Shown piece after piece: positions 8,759 through 17,539 of a DNA stretch of 64,000 bases; the first letter of the stretch is position 1; every line of letters starts with the position of its first letter. The stretch is taken from the NCBI RefSeq assembly GCF_004349195.1, contig NZ_SMLG01000012.1, forward strand, positions 61,629-125,628, in the 5' to 3' direction. The notes under the pieces are model-generated. The model saw nothing but the letters and a program-made list of their open reading frames with translations. It did not search any database and was not told where the DNA came from. The position numbers were made by a program, and so were the translations under genes. Source of the DNA: Flavobacterium rhamnosiphilum (GTDB lineage Bacteria > Bacteroidota > Bacteroidia > Flavobacteriales > Flavobacteriaceae).

Positions 8759-9970
8759 TTATTTCTTCTTTAAATTGGGCAAAAAGAGTGCAATAATTCC
8801 TATCAAAGGCAAATACGCACAAAGATAATACACATACGTGATGCTGGTGTGATCTGCAAGATTTCCCAATAAAGCAGAACCCAAACCTCCCATTCCAAAG
8901 GCAAAACCATAGAAAAGACCGGAAACCATTCCGAGTTTTTTAGGCAATAATTCTTGTGCAAAAACCAAAATAGCGGGAAATGCAGAGGAGATTATGGTTC
9001 CAATTAAGACTGATAAAACGCCTGTCCAAAACAAATCGACATACGGCAACAATAAAGTAAAAGGTGCTGCTCCCAAAACCGAAAACCAAATCACATATTT
9101 TCTTCCAAATTTATCGCCTAATGGCCCACCAATTAAAGTTCCGATTGCACAAGAAGCTAAAAACAAAACCAAATGAAATTGCGCTTCCTGAACCGACAAT
9201 CCAAATTTTTCGATTAAGTAAAACGTAAAATAACTGGACATACTTGCCATGTAAAAGAATTTTGAAAATATCAAAACCATCAAAATTCCCACCGAGATTA
9301 CAATCGTTTTTTGAGACAAATTAGGCAAATCGATTACTGCTTTCTTGGTACTTCTCAAACTCAAATGGTTTTGATACCACAGCGCGATTCTACTCAAAAC
9401 AATCAATCCGATAATGGCAACAACCACAAACCAAATAATGTAATATTGTGAATTTGGAACCACAATTAATGCCACTAATAAAGGTCCGATTGCTGTCCCG
9501 GCATTCCCTCCCAACTGGAAAATGGATTGCGCCAAACCACGCTTTCCACCAGATGCCAAAAAGGAGATTCGGGAAGCTTCAGGATGAAAAATGGAAGAAC
9601 CAATCCCAACCAAAACAACCGAAATTATAATCATCGAAAAACTGGAAGCATACGATAAAAACACAATTCCGGATAAGGTAAACAGCATTCCAAAAATTTG
9701 AGAAAAAGGCTTTGGTCTTTTGTCCGTATACAAACCAACCAAAGGTTGCAATATAGAAGCCGCCAATTGATACGCCAAGGTGATTAACCCGATTTGTGTA
9801 AAAGTTAAATTGAAATTTTCCTTTAAAATAGGATAGGCTGCCGGAATAACGGCTTGTAATAAATCATTCAATAAATGGGCGAATGCAATGGAAAATAATA
9901 CGGAGTAAACGGTTTGCTGAGCAATAGGAGTTGTATCAATTTTTGATACATTATCAAGAGATGAATTCAT
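8759..9970 (-). CDS. fsr: MFS efflux transporter, fosmidomycin-resistance (Fsr) type
   Basis: This 403-residue major facilitator protein has 12 predicted membrane helices. The segments HLLNDLLQAVIPAAYPILK, FTQIGLITLAYQLAASILQP, GLYTDKRPKPFSQ, GIGSSIFHPEASR and GLAQSIFQLGGNAGTAIGPL match the Fsr family closely, which exports fosmidomycin in E. coli. The natural substrate here is unknown. The gene lies 54 bp downstream of an AEC permease on the same strand, so they may share a transcript. A copy of the dispersed palindrome sits just after its stop codon. Confidence 0.9.
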   Translation of the reverse strand: MNSSLDNVSKIDTTPIAQQTVYSVLFSIAFAHLLNDLLQAVIPAAYPILKENFNLTFTQIGLITLAYQLAASILQPLVGLYTDKRPKPFSQIFGMLFTLSGIVFLSYASSFSMIIISVVLVGIGSSIFHPEASRISFLASGGKRGLAQSIFQLGGNAGTAIGPLLVALIVVPNSQYYIIWFVVVAIIGLIVLSRIALWYQNHLSLRSTKKAVIDLPNLSQKTIVISVGILMVLIFSKFFYMASMSSYFTFYLIEKFGLSVQEAQFHLVLFLASCAIGTLIGGPLGDKFGRKYVIWFSVLGAAPFTLLLPYVDLFWTGVLSVLIGTIISSAFPAILVFAQELLPKKLGMVSGLFYGFAFGMGGLGSALLGNLADHTSITYVYYLCAYLPLIGIIALFLPNLKKK

Positions 9971-10024
9971 ATTTTTAAATAAAACGATATTAATAACTAT
10001 TGGTCCAAATTCGTTTCAGAAAAT

Positions 10025-10939
10025 TTAAACAAACTGAACCACAAAATACCAAAATAACAAGGTGATAAACGATAATGGAATTCCAAAACCAATCATCATG
10101 CTGCATAAACGGGGCTTTAAACCGTGGGTAGATGCTAAAATACAAGCTGTAATCATGGGTGCCATCGCTGACTCCATTATGGCAACTTGAATAATTTTAG
10201 AATGCTGTTGCAAAATTACGACATACAACAAGTAAATGAGAGCCGGAGTCACTATTAATTTATACAAAAGACCCAGTCCTAAAAACTTCCAATGCTTACT
10301 TTTCCTGTCAAAACGCAGTTGCAAACCAACAGAAAGCAAAGCCAGCGGAGTCACACTACTTCCCAATTTTTGCAATAGAATCTGAACGTAATCCTGAAAA
10401 TCAACATTAAAAACATTCATCAAACAGGCTACCAAAAAAGTTATAAATGGTGGGAAAAGAAGAATTTTTTTGGCAATTTGAAAACCGTTTGGGCTTCCGG
10501 TCGAATATACGGTTGCCACGAGAATTGCCAATGTAGAAAGCACGACAAAAGAACCAGGTTGATCGACTAAAATAGCCGTTTTCAAACCTTCTTCGCCATA
10601 TAATGCTTCAATTATTGGGAAGCCTAAAAAGGAAGTATTCCCTAAACCGGCAGTTATAATTAAACATCCGATGAGTTTTTTAGACCATCCGAATTTGCTT
10701 CCTAAAAAACTGAAAAACAAATACGAAACGACAAACCCAATCCATGATACACCAATTGGCAAAAGCAATTCAGTACTCCACTCTATTTTTGGAATATAGT
10801 ACAAGGCCAAAGCTGGAAGACAGATATAAATGACAATCTTGTTTAATAGCTTGTAAACATTTACTACAGGAAATGCTTTTACATTTTGCAGTACAATGCC
10901 CAGGAATAAAAAAACAAAGATTAGAATGAAGTTATTCAT
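10025..10939 (-). CDS. AEC family permease (auxin efflux carrier superfamily)
   Basis: This 304-residue membrane protein has about ten hydrophobic helices in two five-helix halves. Features such as LNKIVIYICLPALALYYIPK near the N-terminus and the GLGNTSFLGFPIIEALYG segment (about residues 95-112) are typical of AEC transporters (Pfam Mem_trans), which carry organic anions, often malate or malonate. The substrate is not predictable. It is transcribed divergently from the Rrf2 regulator; each has its own -7 box in the 140 bp between them. The fsr-type pump follows 54 bp downstream. Confidence 0.88.
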   Translation of the reverse strand: MNNFILIFVFLFLGIVLQNVKAFPVVNVYKLLNKIVIYICLPALALYYIPKIEWSTELLLPIGVSWIGFVVSYLFFSFLGSKFGWSKKLIGCLIITAGLGNTSFLGFPIIEALYGEEGLKTAILVDQPGSFVVLSTLAILVATVYSTGSPNGFQIAKKILLFPPFITFLVACLMNVFNVDFQDYVQILLQKLGSSVTPLALLSVGLQLRFDRKSKHWKFLGLGLLYKLIVTPALIYLLYVVILQQHSKIIQVAIMESAMAPMITACILASTHGLKPRLCSMMIGFGIPLSFITLLFWYFVVQFV

Positions 10940-10955
10940 AATTACGAATTGGATA

Positions 10956-10963
10956 CAAAAATA
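10956..10963 (-). promoter_or_regulatory. Bacteroidetes -7 box for the AEC permease
   Basis: CAAAAATA on the + strand reads TATTTTTG on the - strand, an exact TAnnTTTG match, 17 bases before the ATG at 10939. Confidence 0.55.
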
Positions 10964-11033
10964 CCATTTAAATTTATTCAGGGGAATAGAAAATCCTCAT
11001 TTAGATTTTTTGATTATGTTAAAAAACAAAAAA

Positions 11034-11063
11034 TTGGTAATTCTATTTTTAATTGTATATTTG
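11034..11063 (+). promoter_or_regulatory. Promoter of the Rrf2 gene (-33 TTG, -7 TATATTTG)
   Basis: TTG at 11034-11036 and TATATTTG at 11056-11063 are separated by 19 bases, close to the TTTG-N19-TAnnTTTG arrangement known for Bacteroidetes. The box ends 19 bases before the ATG at 11083 and helps to decide that start over the TTG at 11053, which lies inside the promoter. Confidence 0.65.
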
Positions 11064-11082
11064 CAATATATTTTATTACAGT

Positions 11083-11490
11083 ATGATTTCAGGTAAATTT
11101 GCAATAACAATACATATCCTTACATTACTCACTAAATTCCCAGATGAATACTTATCTTCTGAATTTATAGCGGGAAGTATCAACTTACATCCTGTTTTGG
11201 TCAGAAAAGAAATAGCAAACCTGAAAAAAAATAGTATTGTAGAAAGCAAAGAAGGCAAAAATGGAGGAACGAAATTATTAAAATCGGCCGCAAAAATTTC
11301 ATTAGACACTATTTTTAGAATGACTTTTGACACTGTTAGCTTTGGATTCTCAAAAAATGAACCGAATCCGAATTGCCCTGTTGGAAAACAAATCAATAAA
11401 AATTTAGAAAATTTATATGGAAAAATCAATGAAAAAATCAGCCTACAATTAAGCAGCATTTCATTGGAAGATTTTTCAAATCAATTTTAA
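11083..11490 (+). CDS. Rrf2 family transcriptional regulator (YwnA-like)
   Basis: This 135-residue winged-helix protein begins MISGKFAITIHILTLLTKFP, the usual Rrf2 N-terminal helix, followed by a helix-turn-helix (SINLHPVLVRKEIANLKKN) and a wing (SKEGKNGGTKLLK). The Fe-S type Rrf2 proteins IscR and NsrR carry three clustered cysteines; here only one Cys (NPNCPVG, around residue 100) is present, so it resembles the YwnA/CymR-like group rather than an Fe-S sensor. A single cysteine could still act as a redox or electrophile switch. The next gene, 55 bp downstream on the same strand, encodes an NAD(P)-binding protein, a common neighbour and probable target. Confidence 0.88.
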   Translation: MISGKFAITIHILTLLTKFPDEYLSSEFIAGSINLHPVLVRKEIANLKKNSIVESKEGKNGGTKLLKSAAKISLDTIFRMTFDTVSFGFSKNEPNPNCPVGKQINKNLENLYGKINEKISLQLSSISLEDFSNQF

Positions 11491-11545
11491 ACCATTTTTT
11501 TAAACAAAACTGTAACATTTTTTATTACTTAATAAATATACTATT

Positions 11546-12193
11546 ATGAAAATCGCAATTATCGGAGCCACAGGATTTGTAGGCTCACACATTTTAAATG
11601 AATTGGCCAGTCGTAATCATGAAATTACAGCCATTGTCAGAAATCCAAAAACGACAGATGACAAAAATATTAAATGGGTTAAAGCAGATGTTTTTAACGT
11701 CGATGAATTAGCAAAAACTGTAGAAAATCATGATGTGGTTGTCAATGCCTTCAATCCAGGCTGGGCAAATCCAAACATTTATGATGATTTTATTGCGGGT
11801 TCTAAAGCAATTCAAGAAGCTGTGAAAAAATCGGGCGTAAAACGATTTATTACAATTGGCGGCGGCGGAAGTTTGTACGTTGCTCCCAATCTTCAAGCAG
11901 TTGACACCCCTGATTTCCCAAAAGAATACCATGCAGCAGCCACGGCAGCAAGAGATTATTTGAACATCATTAAAGAGGAAAAAGATTTGGATTGGGCATT
12001 TTTTAGTCCTGCGTTTGAAATGCATCAAGGCATAACTACAGGAAGAACTGGTAAATACCGTCTGGGATTAGAAAATCCAGTTTTTGATGAAAATCAAAGA
12101 AGCATTTTATCCGTTGAAGATTTAGCAGTCGTTATTGCTGATGAAGTTGAAAACCCAAAACATCATCAGGTTCGTTTTACAGCAGCGTATTAA
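11546..12193 (+). CDS. NAD(P)-binding Rossmann protein, NmrA/atypical SDR type
   Basis: This 215-residue protein has the N-terminal dinucleotide loop GATGFVGSHI (residues 7-16), then AIVRNP and VVVNAFNPG as in NmrA-like and YwnB-like atypical short-chain dehydrogenases. The classical YxxxK is not in its normal place; the segment YHAAATAARDYL may take that position. Members bind NAD(P)H and act as reductases or redox sensors. The position directly behind an Rrf2 regulator suggests an inducible stress enzyme under its control; that is inference. A good terminator follows. Confidence 0.85.
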   Translation: MKIAIIGATGFVGSHILNELASRNHEITAIVRNPKTTDDKNIKWVKADVFNVDELAKTVENHDVVVNAFNPGWANPNIYDDFIAGSKAIQEAVKKSGVKRFITIGGGGSLYVAPNLQAVDTPDFPKEYHAAATAARDYLNIIKEEKDLDWAFFSPAFEMHQGITTGRTGKYRLGLENPVFDENQRSILSVEDLAVVIADEVENPKHHQVRFTAAY

Positions 12194-12213
12194 TTCTATA
12201 TATTTTCTTAAAT

Positions 12214-12256
12214 AAAACAGTTTCATAAGGCAGTTGCTTTTTGAAACTGTTTTTGT
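12214..12256 (+). terminator. Terminator after the NAD(P)-binding protein gene
   Basis: AAAACAGTTTCA (12214-12225) pairs perfectly with TGAAACTGTTTT (12242-12253). The right arm ends in a T tract. Confidence 0.85.
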
Positions 12257-12288
12257 TTTCACTACTTTTACTTTTCAAATAAATTATT

Positions 12289-13389
12289 TTGCCAAATAAA
12301 AAACATCATCCAAGCGCCTTAAACGAAAAACCCGGAATTTCTCCTCCTGAAATCATCAGCGCTGTTGCTGTTGGGCATATTCAGCAATTTAGAAAAATAC
12401 AACCTTCGGCAAAAGAACTCGTTGAAGGGATTTTAGCGGGAAATATAACTGTTCTGAGCCGTGCGATTACCTTAGTGGAAAGTACGAATGTAAGCCATTT
12501 GACAAAAGCCAATGAAGTAATAAATGCCTGTTTGCCTTATGCTAACAAATCTGTCAGAATAGGAATTACCGGTGTTCCCGGTGTTGGAAAAAGCACCTTT
12601 ATTGAAGCTTTTGGAAAATACTTGACCGGTTTAGGAAAAAAAGTTGCGGTACTTGCCGTTGATCCCAGCAGTACGATTTCGCATGGAAGCATTTTGGGTG
12701 ATAAAACCCGAATGGAAGAATTAGTTAAAGACAAGAATGCTTTTATACGTCCATCAGCTTCGGGAGAAACATTAGGTGGTGTAGCTCGAAAAACCCGAGA
12801 AACGATTACTCTTTGTGAGGCTGCCGGTTTTGACACTATTATTATAGAAACGGTTGGCGTAGGACAAAGCGAAACCGCCGTTCACAGCATGGTTGATTTT
12901 TTTCTTCTATTAAAAATTTCAGGAGCAGGCGATGAATTGCAGGGTATCAAACGCGGAATCATGGAAATGGCCGATGCTATTGTCATCAACAAAGCTGATG
13001 GTGATAATATTAAAAAAGCAAATTTAGCTAAATTAGAATTCAATAGAGCATTGCATCTTTTCCCTGCAAAAAAATCCGGTTGGACACCCACAACTGCTGC
13101 TTGCAGTGCCATTACCCATGAAGGAATACCCGATGTTTGGGAAACCATTCAAAAATTCCTGGAACTGACAAAAGGCAATACTTATTTCTTTGAAAAAAGG
13201 AAAGAACAAAACCAATATTGGATGTTGGAGACCATCAACGAGCAATTGAAAACCAATTTTTATAACCATCCAGAAATTCAAAAGTCATTAGAACAAAACA
13301 AAAAAGCGGTGCAAAATGATGAAATTTCACCCTTTGCAGCCGCTCAAAAATTATTAAATCTGTACCAAGATTCTAAAAAATCACCCTAA
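12289..13389 (+). CDS. meaB: Methylmalonyl-CoA mutase-associated GTPase MeaB
   Basis: MeaB (ArgK family) is the G-protein chaperone that gates cofactor loading and protects adenosylcobalamin-dependent methylmalonyl-CoA mutase. Visible motifs are the P-loop GVPGVGKST (about residues 95-103), AVDPSSTISHGSILGDKTRM, ETVGVGQSE (switch region) and the base-recognition NKADGDN. The length of 366 residues is normal for Bacteroidetes. No ATG is available at the N-terminus. The TTG at 12289 fits the conserved beginning and is taken as start, although a near-match to the -7 box (TATTTTG) overlaps it, so the true start is uncertain. Its client genes mutA and mutB are 36 kb away in this window rather than adjacent. 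Confidence 0.95.
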   Translation: MPNKKHHPSALNEKPGISPPEIISAVAVGHIQQFRKIQPSAKELVEGILAGNITVLSRAITLVESTNVSHLTKANEVINACLPYANKSVRIGITGVPGVGKSTFIEAFGKYLTGLGKKVAVLAVDPSSTISHGSILGDKTRMEELVKDKNAFIRPSASGETLGGVARKTRETITLCEAAGFDTIIIETVGVGQSETAVHSMVDFFLLLKISGAGDELQGIKRGIMEMADAIVINKADGDNIKKANLAKLEFNRALHLFPAKKSGWTPTTAACSAITHEGIPDVWETIQKFLELTKGNTYFFEKRKEQNQYWMLETINEQLKTNFYNHPEIQKSLEQNKKAVQNDEISPFAAAQKLLNLYQDSKKSP

Positions 13390-13420
13390 TCCCTTTTCCA
13401 CTTTTTCGGAAAACAGCGAT

Positions 13421-15361
13421 TTATTTCTTCTTATCCCTAAGTTTATATTTTTTCTCTTTATATAAATTCCCTGCCATAATAACGTGTGCTAAAGCATCTT
13501 TTGCTAATTCAGTATTTACTTTAACAGGAATAAAAGTAGTATCGTTCTTAATTTCAAACTGTAACGGATTTAAGTTTGGCTGCATGATTACGACTTGATT
13601 ATCAACTCTAAAAGCGTTGATGTCGTTAAACTGCATAATAGACCTTCCTTTTGTGGATGCATTCAAACTGTTTAAATTTCTTCCAACCATCGGGGTTTCA
13701 AATTGAGCTCCGAGATAACTCAATAAAGTTGGCGGAATATCAATTTGACTGCTTAATTTATCATATACTTTTCCTTTTGGAACATTAGGTCCAATTATCA
13801 AAGCAGGAATATGAAACTTATTTATAGGAACTAAATTTTTTCCGTAGGTTCTTGTATTGTGATCTGCAATAACAATAAAAATAGTGTTTTTAAAATAGGC
13901 CTCTTTTTTAGCTAATTCAATAAATTTGCCAATTGAAAAATCAGCGTATTTCATAGCATTGTTTACTGTTGCAGGCTTTTTGTCAAAAGGCTTAATTCTG
14001 CCGGAAGGATACTCGAAAGGTTCGTGATTAGATGTAGAAAACATTAACGAAAAGAACGGTTTATTTCCTTTGGATTTAAAATAATTATTAGCTTTCACCA
14101 CCAAATCCTCATCGGAATAACCCCAAGTTCCCTTGAAAGCATATTTATTCCCGTCTTTGTCGAAATCATCCTGATCGACAATGTCTTCAAAACCATTTCC
14201 ATTGAAAAAAGAAGCCATGTTATCAAAATTAGCCATGCCGCCATAGATAAAACTGGTGCTGTAGCCTTTTCTTTTTAAAGCATCCGCCAAAGTAAAAAAT
14301 CCTTGTTGTGAATTTCCAAGTTTCACCACACTTTCAGATGGAGAAGGAAGAAATCCAGTTATAACGGCTTCAATTCCTCTTACACTTCGCGTTCCGGTGC
14401 AATACAAATTGGTAAACAGCAATCCTTCCTTAGACAGTTTATCGAACTCCGGAGTTAATGGTTTTCCTCCCAAAATCCCAACGTATTCCGCTCCAAGGCT
14501 TTCTTGTAAAAAAACAACAAGGTTATACGGTCTTTTTAAAAGAGAATCGGGTTCTTGATTATGAAGAAATGGAATCGATGGATCGGTAAAATCAGTTTCT
14601 GGCACATTCATGTATTTTTTTACGCGGGCAGTCGCCTCGGCTTCATCCATTTTGCCATACATCTTAGTATTACCTTCATTTTTTATCGAATAAGCGGCAA
14701 AAGCAACGGTGTAAAAGGAGTTTAATCCTAAGCAATTTGTTAATTGATCCGTTGAAAAAACAGCATTACTCGCATTAATGGGTCTTTTTGAAGTAAGGCT
14801 GGAACGCGCACCAAAAAAAAGAAAAAAAGCAACAAACGGAAAAATAATCAGCTTGAATTTGTAATCCGATTTTTGAGTGTGAAATAATGTATTCCCTTTT
14901 TTTATGGCAAAATACAACGTGATTCCTAAGATTAAAAAAGTAACGATTATAGAAGTTAAATAGCTTTTTAACAACATCCCGACAACTTCTTTTGGATAAA
15001 TCAAATAATCTAAAAAAATCTTGTTTGGGCGCGTATCATATTGCTTAATAAAATCCGGCGTTGCCAATTCTACAAAAAGAATCAAAAAGAGAAATAAAAA
15101 ACTATAAAACACTACAATTTTATTCGTGTATTTTACAATTTTACTGGGCAAAAAGGTAATTAAAACTGCGGGAAGAAAAGACAAATAACACAACAGTATT
15201 AAATCCATTCGGAATCCAATTGGAAAAATGTGCCAATACTCTTGAGTTTCTACTACCCTGTCTTTAAAAAGAAAAAATAAAAATATTCGACTTAAAGTAG
15301 TTATTAGCAATCCTATTGCTATGAAATTGAAAACAGGTTTCAGAAAAGCTAATCTTCTCAT
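13421..15361 (-). CDS. LtaS-like membrane sulfatase/phosphoglycerol transferase family enzyme
   Basis: This 646-residue protein has an N-terminal block of about five membrane helices (residues 1-190) and a large extracytoplasmic alkaline-phosphatase-superfamily domain. Motifs of the LTA synthase family are present: the metal ligand in VVFLQESLGAEYVG, the nucleophile threonine in CTGTRSVRG, SNHEPFEYP, and ADHN (IVIADHNTRTYG). Bacteroidetes do not make classical lipoteichoic acid, so it probably transfers phosphoglycerol or phosphoethanolamine groups to envelope lipids or glycans; that is inference. It is transcribed leftward and converges on meaB with only 31 bp between the stops. Two small genes lie just upstream on the same strand. 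Confidence 0.88.
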   Translation of the reverse strand: MRRLAFLKPVFNFIAIGLLITTLSRIFLFFLFKDRVVETQEYWHIFPIGFRMDLILLCYLSFLPAVLITFLPSKIVKYTNKIVVFYSFLFLFLILFVELATPDFIKQYDTRPNKIFLDYLIYPKEVVGMLLKSYLTSIIVTFLILGITLYFAIKKGNTLFHTQKSDYKFKLIIFPFVAFFLFFGARSSLTSKRPINASNAVFSTDQLTNCLGLNSFYTVAFAAYSIKNEGNTKMYGKMDEAEATARVKKYMNVPETDFTDPSIPFLHNQEPDSLLKRPYNLVVFLQESLGAEYVGILGGKPLTPEFDKLSKEGLLFTNLYCTGTRSVRGIEAVITGFLPSPSESVVKLGNSQQGFFTLADALKRKGYSTSFIYGGMANFDNMASFFNGNGFEDIVDQDDFDKDGNKYAFKGTWGYSDEDLVVKANNYFKSKGNKPFFSLMFSTSNHEPFEYPSGRIKPFDKKPATVNNAMKYADFSIGKFIELAKKEAYFKNTIFIVIADHNTRTYGKNLVPINKFHIPALIIGPNVPKGKVYDKLSSQIDIPPTLLSYLGAQFETPMVGRNLNSLNASTKGRSIMQFNDINAFRVDNQVVIMQPNLNPLQFEIKNDTTFIPVKVNTELAKDALAHVIMAGNLYKEKKYKLRDKKK

Positions 15362-15416
15362 TTAAAAGGGATATTTTACTTTACAATTATTATTTAGAAA
15401 AATTATTTAGGAGTAT

Positions 15417-15656
15417 CTAATTGTTTTCTTGCATTTTATTTTCATCACTAAACCAATCATAAGTATATTTAATTAAAAATATACCCACAATAATTTTAGC
15501 AACTTTAGCTGTTAAATAACCAAAATCATGTCCTAAATCATAGGAATAATTATTTTCAGAGATTGTCCTAAAATTCAAAGGAAAAAAACCAAATATTCCT
15601 TTTAACACTAATCCAACTCCACATAAAGCCAAAAAAACTACAAATATTTTTTTCAT
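15417..15656 (-). CDS. Small membrane protein of unknown function
   Basis: This 79-residue protein from ATG 15656 (MKKIFVVFLALCGVGL) has an N-terminal hydrophobic segment that could be a membrane anchor or signal peptide, and a second hydrophobic stretch (TAKVAKIIVGIFLIKYTYDW). A start at 15722 would overlap the preceding small gene and add a charged, unconserved leader, so I reject it. I do not recognise a domain. It lies 20 bp downstream of the acidic small gene and 55 bp upstream of the LtaS-like gene, all on the same strand, so an operon is possible. Confidence 0.65.
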   Translation of the reverse strand: MKKIFVVFLALCGVGLVLKGIFGFFPLNFRTISENNYSYDLGHDFGYLTAKVAKIIVGIFLIKYTYDWFSDENKMQENN

Positions 15657-15675
15657 AAAACTTGATATTTTAGAC

Positions 15676-15903
15676 CTACTCTTCGTAAAGTTTAATTTCT
15701 CGGTCATAAAATTCATTGGCAAGAACGATTAATCCTTCCATTTCAGCATTTAATTCTGCTTCGTCAAGATCCTCTGCTTCTTCCATAAACTCTACCTCAT
15801 CATCTTTTAGATTGATGATAAATCTTGGGTAATCTAAGTGTATGATAAAAATATCTTCGGGGAAATCAGTATTGTCGCCCAGTAAAAATTTTGGTAATTC
15901 CAT
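15676..15903 (-). CDS. Small acidic protein of unknown function
   Basis: This 75-residue protein is strongly acidic: the centre, KDDEVEFMEEAEDLDEAELNAE, is mainly Asp and Glu, and there is no membrane segment or cysteine. The N-terminal half (MELPKFLLGDNTDFPEDIFIIHLDYPRFIINL) reads like a folded beta domain. I believe similar short proteins occur in other flavobacteria but cannot name a family. It lies 27 bp after the MATE gene and 20 bp before the small membrane protein on the same strand, which supports its being a real gene. Confidence 0.7.
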   Translation of the reverse strand: MELPKFLLGDNTDFPEDIFIIHLDYPRFIINLKDDEVEFMEEAEDLDEAELNAEMEGLIVLANEFYDREIKLYEE

Positions 15904-15930
15904 GAATTTAATATTTAAGTATTTAGTATT

Positions 15931-17313
15931 TTATTTGTTATCATTTTGCAACACCAACTTTCTTGTTAATCTCGCAAAGCGAATATACAAAAATAAAGCG
16001 GCGGCGGTTAATCCCGCCAAAAGTCCAATCCAGATCCCAACGGCTTTGAGCTCGGTATATTTTCCTAAATAATAGGAAATAGGAAAACCAATGACCCAAT
16101 ATGCCACAAAGGTAATGTACATAGGGATTTTTACATCTTGCAAACCGCGTAATGCCCCCAAAACAACGACTTGAATTCCGTCCGAGATTTGAAAAATGGC
16201 TGCAATCAAGAGTAATTTTGAAGTTATAATGATGATTTCTTCGTTGTCTAGCATTTGGGCTGAATCCGTCATATTCAAGAATAAATGCGGTAAAAAATTA
16301 TGAAAAACCACAAAAATTATCGCAAAAAAGATTTCAAGTATAATCGCCAATAAAAAAATAGATCGTGCTACAATAATCAAATTTTTATAATCGTTCATTC
16401 CTTTGGTATGACTCACCCGAATCATTGCTGTAACACTTAAACCCATCGCTACCATAAAAGTTGATGATGCCAAAATAAGTGCAATCTGATTGGCAGCCTG
16501 GCTATTTTTACCTAAAGAGCCTGAAAGCCAAATCGCAGCTGTGAACAAAGTTACTTCAAACAACATTTGCATTGCTGAAGGCAAACCAAGATTGATGATT
16601 TTTTTCAAAATTGATTTTCGTATTTCTTTGAAACTAAAATTCTTGAAATATTTTTTCAATGCTGAATTTCTTTTCATCAGGTAATGCATAAAAACTACCA
16701 TCATTATCCTTGATAATACGGTTCCTAGTGCAGCACCCAAGATTCCTAATTTTGGAAAAACCCAAATTCCGTAAATCAATACATAATTAAAAAAGATATG
16801 CACTACGTTAGCCATTAAAATAGCATACATCGAATATTTTGTTTTGGCTAAACCATCAGCAAATTGTTTGTATCCCTGATAGATAATCACCGGAATCAAA
16901 GAAAACGCAACCCAATCAATATAAGGAGCAGCCATATCAGCCACTTCTTTGGGTTGGTGCATCAAATACATAATTTGTTTAGACAACACCGTCAAAATAA
17001 ATAATGCAACTCCTAAAACAGTACATAAAAGCAATCCGTGATGAAAAGTAGATCGGATTTTTTGATCATTTTTTTCGGCATCCGCTTCAGCGACCAATGG
17101 AGTAATTGCGGTAGAAAAACCTATCCCTAAAGACAAAGCAATGAATATAAAGCTATTACCCAGTGAAACGGCCGCCAATTCGGTAGAACCCAATTTACCA
17201 ACCATGAAATTATCAACTATACCTATTAATGTATGTCCTAGCATTCCTAAAACTACTGGGTAGGCTAATGTAATATTATAAGAAAACTCTTTGAAGTACT
17301 GAGATAAATTCAC
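15931..17313 (-). CDS. MATE family multidrug/Na+ efflux transporter
   Basis: This membrane protein has about 12 helices in two homologous halves. The N-terminal FSYNITLAYPVVLGMLGHTLIGIVDNFMVGKLGSTELAA and the second-half GLPSAMQMLFEVTLFTAAIW are typical of NorM-like MATE exporters. I choose the GTG at 17313 (460 residues, starting MNLSQYFKEF). The longer TTG start at 17334 would overlap a perfect -7 promoter box at 17332-17339 and adds lysines not expected in the family. The substrate is unknown. Two small genes follow closely on the same strand. Confidence 0.93.
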   Translation of the reverse strand: MNLSQYFKEFSYNITLAYPVVLGMLGHTLIGIVDNFMVGKLGSTELAAVSLGNSFIFIALSLGIGFSTAITPLVAEADAEKNDQKIRSTFHHGLLLCTVLGVALFILTVLSKQIMYLMHQPKEVADMAAPYIDWVAFSLIPVIIYQGYKQFADGLAKTKYSMYAILMANVVHIFFNYVLIYGIWVFPKLGILGAALGTVLSRIMMVVFMHYLMKRNSALKKYFKNFSFKEIRKSILKKIINLGLPSAMQMLFEVTLFTAAIWLSGSLGKNSQAANQIALILASSTFMVAMGLSVTAMIRVSHTKGMNDYKNLIIVARSIFLLAIILEIFFAIIFVVFHNFLPHLFLNMTDSAQMLDNEEIIIITSKLLLIAAIFQISDGIQVVVLGALRGLQDVKIPMYITFVAYWVIGFPISYYLGKYTELKAVGIWIGLLAGLTAAALFLYIRFARLTRKLVLQNDNK

Positions 17314-17331
17314 TTTTTGCTTTTTTGATGG

Positions 17332-17339
17332 CAAAGATA
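17332..17339 (-). promoter_or_regulatory. Bacteroidetes -7 box for the MATE gene
   Basis: CAAAGATA reads TATCTTTG on the - strand, an exact TAnnTTTG. It lies 18 bases before the GTG at 17313 and argues against the longer TTG start at 17334. Confidence 0.6.
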
Positions 17340-17416
17340 ATTAGAAGCTTTCAATTGCATCAATACTATTGCATATATAACACTACTTTTTTACTGCTTA
17401 TTTACACTCAACAAGG

Positions 17417-17453
17417 AATTCTATAACAAAACCCAACAATTCTATAACAAAAC
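17417..17453 (+). promoter_or_regulatory. Two 16-bp direct repeats, 21-bp period, upstream of an outer-membrane protein promoter
   Basis: AATTCTATAACAAAAC occurs at 17417-17432 and again, identical, at 17438-17453. The 21-bp period puts both on the same face of the helix. The second copy ends 17 bp before the -7 box at 17470. This is the layout of an activator site of the tandem direct-repeat kind. Confidence 0.65.
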
Positions 17454-17469
17454 AGGCCTATGGGGGCTA

Positions 17470-17477
17470 TACATTTG
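17470..17477 (+). promoter_or_regulatory. Bacteroidetes -7 box for the outer-membrane beta-barrel gene
   Basis: TACATTTG is an exact TAnnTTTG, 62 bases before the ATG at 17540. There is no convincing -33 TTTG, which would suit a promoter that depends on an activator bound at the upstream direct repeats. Confidence 0.65.
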
Positions 17478-17539
17478 TAAAGTCGTTTAGAAACAAATAG
17501 AAATAGCGACAAAAGAATATTAATCAAAACAATAGAATT

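Noticed and set aside
10896..11096. Frame of 66 residues overlapping the AEC permease start and the Rrf2 start
   Set aside because: It covers both promoters in the divergent gap and has no conserved features.
11076..11459. 127-residue reverse frame antisense to the Rrf2 regulator
   Set aside because: The Rrf2 reading is clearly coding; the antisense frame is a codon shadow.
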